This document shows, piece after piece, positions 60,301 through 64,000 of a DNA stretch of 64,000 nt. This DNA is from Onthophagus taurus (Eukaryota; Arthropoda; Insecta; Coleoptera; Scarabaeidae): assembly GCF_036711975.1 (NCBI RefSeq), contig NC_091967.1, positions 7,254,001 through 7,318,000 on the forward strand, read 5' to 3'. The position numbers and the translations under genes were made by a program. Numbering within the stretch: the first letter of the stretch is position 1; each line of letters opens with the position of its first letter. The notes under the pieces are model-generated. The model was not told the DNA's origin. It searched no databases and saw only the letters and a list, made by a program, of their open reading frames with translations.

Positions 60301-63300
60301 CCGTGCGTTATTTTTAGTACCGGTCTTGCCGAATTTAGAATGGCGATCTTCTCATACTTGTGCGCGTTCCTAAACATACACACTTCTTGCGTAACTTTTA
60401 CCTAAAGAAAAAAAGCCAATTTTTATTCAGGTTTTCCAGTATTATGCATTAAGTTAAATCCGGCGCACAAAAATTATCTTCGAGGTTTAACCTCAACTCA
60501 TGAAACAACAAAAGAAAATTTAACTTGGCAACAATGTTGCAGTTATTTTATCGGAATTATCGGAATTTTATCAATTCAAAGATACTATTAGGGATGGTAA
60601 AATATGCGATGAGGTTACAACAAACCATGATAAGCAATTAAAAAATTCAAGACACTGAACTATGAGATCAATGACAAGATGTATGCAGAACAATTTTAAG
60701 TGTTTTCGAGATATTCGATATCAAAGATTTATTATTAACGAAATATACTTTTACATTTGCTTTTTGTTACAGCGATATGAAGTGAAAATCACCTTTAAAA
60801 GCAGCTTCCTTTCTTATATATGGGGCGTCTTATATTTCTGTAACTCACTTTGTAAGATGTTAGATCAGTACAGTTTAGTATTGAACGAACAAAGCAACGA
60901 GATAATAATCATCTAATGTATACAGTTGACAATACGAAATCAAAGATAGTGTCCTGGTAACTTTGTCATAGATTGAGATCAATTTTAAGATCCATCCTGT
61001 TCATCTTGTATATCTTGCCAATCATGAAATTGACGTCATGTATACAGATGGCTTGTTTACAGACTGTCATTTTTCAAGGTTCAAAATATAAAAGGTTGGC
61101 ACCTTTTGTAGATACACTTAATTCATGCCCGGTTTATATTATTCTAGTCCAGTAGTCCAGCGAGTCAATCCAGTCCAGTGCGTGTTCACTGTTTAACGTA
61201 ACCAGCACTGGATTGGTCGTCTACATTGTTTCAGTGACGCTAGAATGGGCGAACTGGAGTGAAAAAGTAGACCATGTCCCGTCTAGTGACTGAATTGCTC
61301 ACTGGAATAAGTATAGGTACTCCAGTACATTGTTCTAGTATTGCAACAAACAAACTGATTTATATATAGTTTGATCTTCATCAATAAAACAGACTAACGT
61401 TAAGAGTTGCGTCTTATTACCAATATCAGTTAACAAATATGCACGAAACGTCAACTTCTAATTCAATCAAATTTAATGAGTCTCACAAATCTACGTGGTT
61501 CTTCTTCTATTTCTTTCAAGATTCTTCGACTTCGCCCGTTCTAAAAAATGATAACAATAAAATTCATATATAAAAATTCCTTATCCTACCTTTTTTATAT
61601 GTATTTGGATTATTCGATATTGGATTATTTAGAAAGTAAGAAAACATCTTTAACAATATCTCCCTGTTTTATTAACGTTCAATAAACATTTTATATTTTC
61701 ATTACCCATAAAACTTGGGTAATTCAAAATCCAACACGTCCATTAAAACATAATTGCTCACCATTTTATCTTCAAACATTATAGGTTGCTTTAATTCACA
61801 TTGATTTCGGTCGTAAATCCCTCAATTCTGTCAATTTAATAGAAAGCTTCGATTTTTCTTCTTATAAACTGGTACGGCTTGTAAATAAATAAATAATCCA
61901 CAGTCTACACAAGTCTACACAATACCTGTACAGGTATAAATCGTGGCATTTTCTCAGACATTTAAAACCTCTTCCTATATCGGAGCGCCGCTAGAGTTCC
62001 GAAAATCTGGGTCAAGTGTACACCCTAAATGGCGATAATGGCCTCGTATGTCTCGTCTCCCTAACGAGTATGTTGTGTGCGGTCGATTCAATCGTCTCTT
62101 TGCGAAAACCGTTACGTTTTACTGAGGTCGTGGAATAATTATTTACAGGTCACAAAATGATAAGAAATTTTCGAAAATAACCATAAAACATATTCGAATA
62201 AAGTATCCACATAAATAGTAAGATTTTGCATGGATAACACGGAAAACGCGTGTATACAATCTAATGGACCGTCAAAAAGTCGTCGAAACACGATTTACCA
62301 ATAATTCATGCAATTAACTCTTAACGCATACGCTTACAGAGAAAGGTAAATTTATTACAAACACGACCCAGCATTTACTTCTACGTATCTTCTGCACACG
62401 ACCGTGAGTCTTCAACTTTTCATGATGATGAGTTTAACGGCCGAAAAAAGTATACGGAAAGTTGTTCCAACGATTCTCGTGCGTATACTTTTACCAAAAA
62501 TGACAGGTTATTTTTTTTTCTTATCTTTCATTATATCCAAGTTAATAAGTGGAATTAGTAACTAACCCAAAAGCCGCCGCAGAAGACACGATGTGGAGAG
62601 ACTTTCTCCCGTTCGCTTCGTGTCATTAAATGTAAGAAGAAAACTTTTATAAGGACTCCATTTTTGGGTCGTCGTTTGTAATTTATGACCAATTGCCGTC
62701 TTGCTATTTCAAAACGGACGGTTATCATCTCTCGGTAATTCGCTATTTCGCTGCGTTCTTAGCCTCCAGGCAACACGAGATAAACCATTATTATTACCGG
62801 TACGTGTAATGACTCGACAGCACCGTTTATGTTAATATATTAGGTATATCTCTTTGATACAAGATTCTACAATAATCTTAACAATTTCTTATTTAATAAC
62901 GAATACCAGATTAGTTTTTTTATGATGTATGGCACTCATGGTGACCTTTTGAGTACAAAATAAAATCGACAAACGAGAAGTAACCAAGACGTTGAATGGA
63001 GTTCGTAGAGATCTAAAGCATACAGTTATACGTGTATGAAGATAAGATCTGGTAATTATGCGAAACTCGCGCGATTAGAACGCGAAAGGGGCATACGTTT
63101 ATAAAGCAGCGAGTTAAACACAACAGCTCTACTCTCGGAGCGGTAAATCGCAATTTATTAAAGCGAAAAGCCGCGTCGCCGAAACGAAACGAAACTGCTT
63201 GGACACGACGTGCGCTTTTTACCGTTACTCGCGCCGTGCCCAAAGCCATACGATAATACAAAAGAGGTCGCAAGGCGGTCTTTTAAAAGCTTTTACGTAC

Positions 63301-64000
63301 CCAACTCGCCCGATGGTCAAAATAATAAACGCTACGTGAATTGGTTTTAAAACGGAGCTTATCGATTTACCAAAATAAACATAATGCCAAGTTAAGCTTA
63401 TTTTAGTACCCAAAGAACTTGAATTATGATTTTTCTCTGGCAAAATTATGATAATTAATGTACTTACGTTACGAGTTGGCTTCCTTAATCCATTTTTGAT
63501 CCTTTTTTCTCAATTTTGACGAAAAGTAAACATATTTTTTTATTTGACGTTTGATAAAGTGAGGTTAAGAAAATGATTATTCTTTATTGAAATCATTGTT
63601 CGATTATTAATTATTAATTTTCATTAAAACTCTAGCACGTGTCATTTATCAATTTCTTTTTAGAATTTAAATATAAAATAATGTAAGATTTTGATTTTTA
63701 ATAAATTTTTCTTTTTACCTATTTGTTACACCACCACCTATCATTCATTTTTGTAATTACTTATCCAACAACTTAAATTAATAAAATAAATAGTTTATTA
63801 TTTATTAGATAATATCAATTTAAATCACAATTGACAATATCAAATCTTTTAAATATTTTTTGAATAAAATAAATCATAATTTTTGAAATAATTATCAGTC
63901 TTCGTAAAGTGTTATAGCACCATCTATCATTAATTCTCTAAATTATTTCTCTACCAATCCAAATTAATATTTTTTAAATCAACAATAAACTTATTTATTT
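57395..64000. other. Intergenic; no gene recognised
   Basis: This 6.6 kb stretch has no exon I can support. GC-richer blocks open on both strands lie at 58380-58600, 60070-60310 and 63040-63280; the last has TATAAA near 63100. Bases 61140-61330 hold repeated ccagt words (tccagtagtccagcgag, tccagtccagtg). These could be leader exons or control elements of a gene beyond the window. Confidence 0.3.

Overview
The window is AT-rich nuclear DNA from an insect, most likely a beetle. The insect call rests on compact GT-AG introns, arthropod families (Fuseless, Mrj, Archipelago/FBXW7, DUF4817-type Tc1/mariner elements, LINE RNase H relics) and eukaryotic signals. The beetle call is inference only. I could rebuild seven complete spliced protein genes and one alternative 5' exon with in-frame GT-AG junctions.

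Layout. 1-6.9 kb: no gene; LINE relics, including a tandem duplication of a LINE 3' end (2960-4166), and GC-richer islands that may be regulatory. 6.97-13.25 kb (+): a gene that joins an N-terminal THAP zinc finger, a coiled coil and a C-terminal MYND zinc finger, with a possible alternative first coding exon at 6966-7294. 14.35-15.33 kb (+): INO80 complex subunit E. 16.64-22.09 kb (-): the F-box/WD40 ubiquitin-ligase receptor FBXW7/Archipelago in nine coding exons; a transposon sits in its largest intron. 24.13-27.01 kb (+): a PGM2-like phosphoglucomutase whose frame and splice sites are intact but whose active-site loops are degraded. 28.02-35.00 kb (-): a Fuseless-like membrane protein locus with three tandem N-terminal-half exons and only one set of C-terminal-half exons. 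37.41-40.96 kb (-): a STARD10-like START-domain protein, head-to-head with the canonical PGM2 gene at 41.30-43.58 kb (+). 44.88-47.61 kb (-): the DNAJB6/Mrj co-chaperone. 47.7-64 kb: no gene recognised; degenerate tandem repeats, transposase relics and palindromic repeats.

There is no operon-like system. The main unit of interest is the pair of PGM2 paralogues. They share four intron positions and phases, lie about 14 kb apart on the same strand, and are separated by genes on the opposite strand. One looks catalytic; the other looks like a pseudoenzyme. The second point of interest is the Fuseless locus: three N-terminal modules all end at the same position in phase 0, so all could splice to one shared C-terminal module. 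A palindromic repeat family recurs at seven places, twice inside one FBXW7 intron and twice flanking a mariner relic in the THAP-MYND intron.
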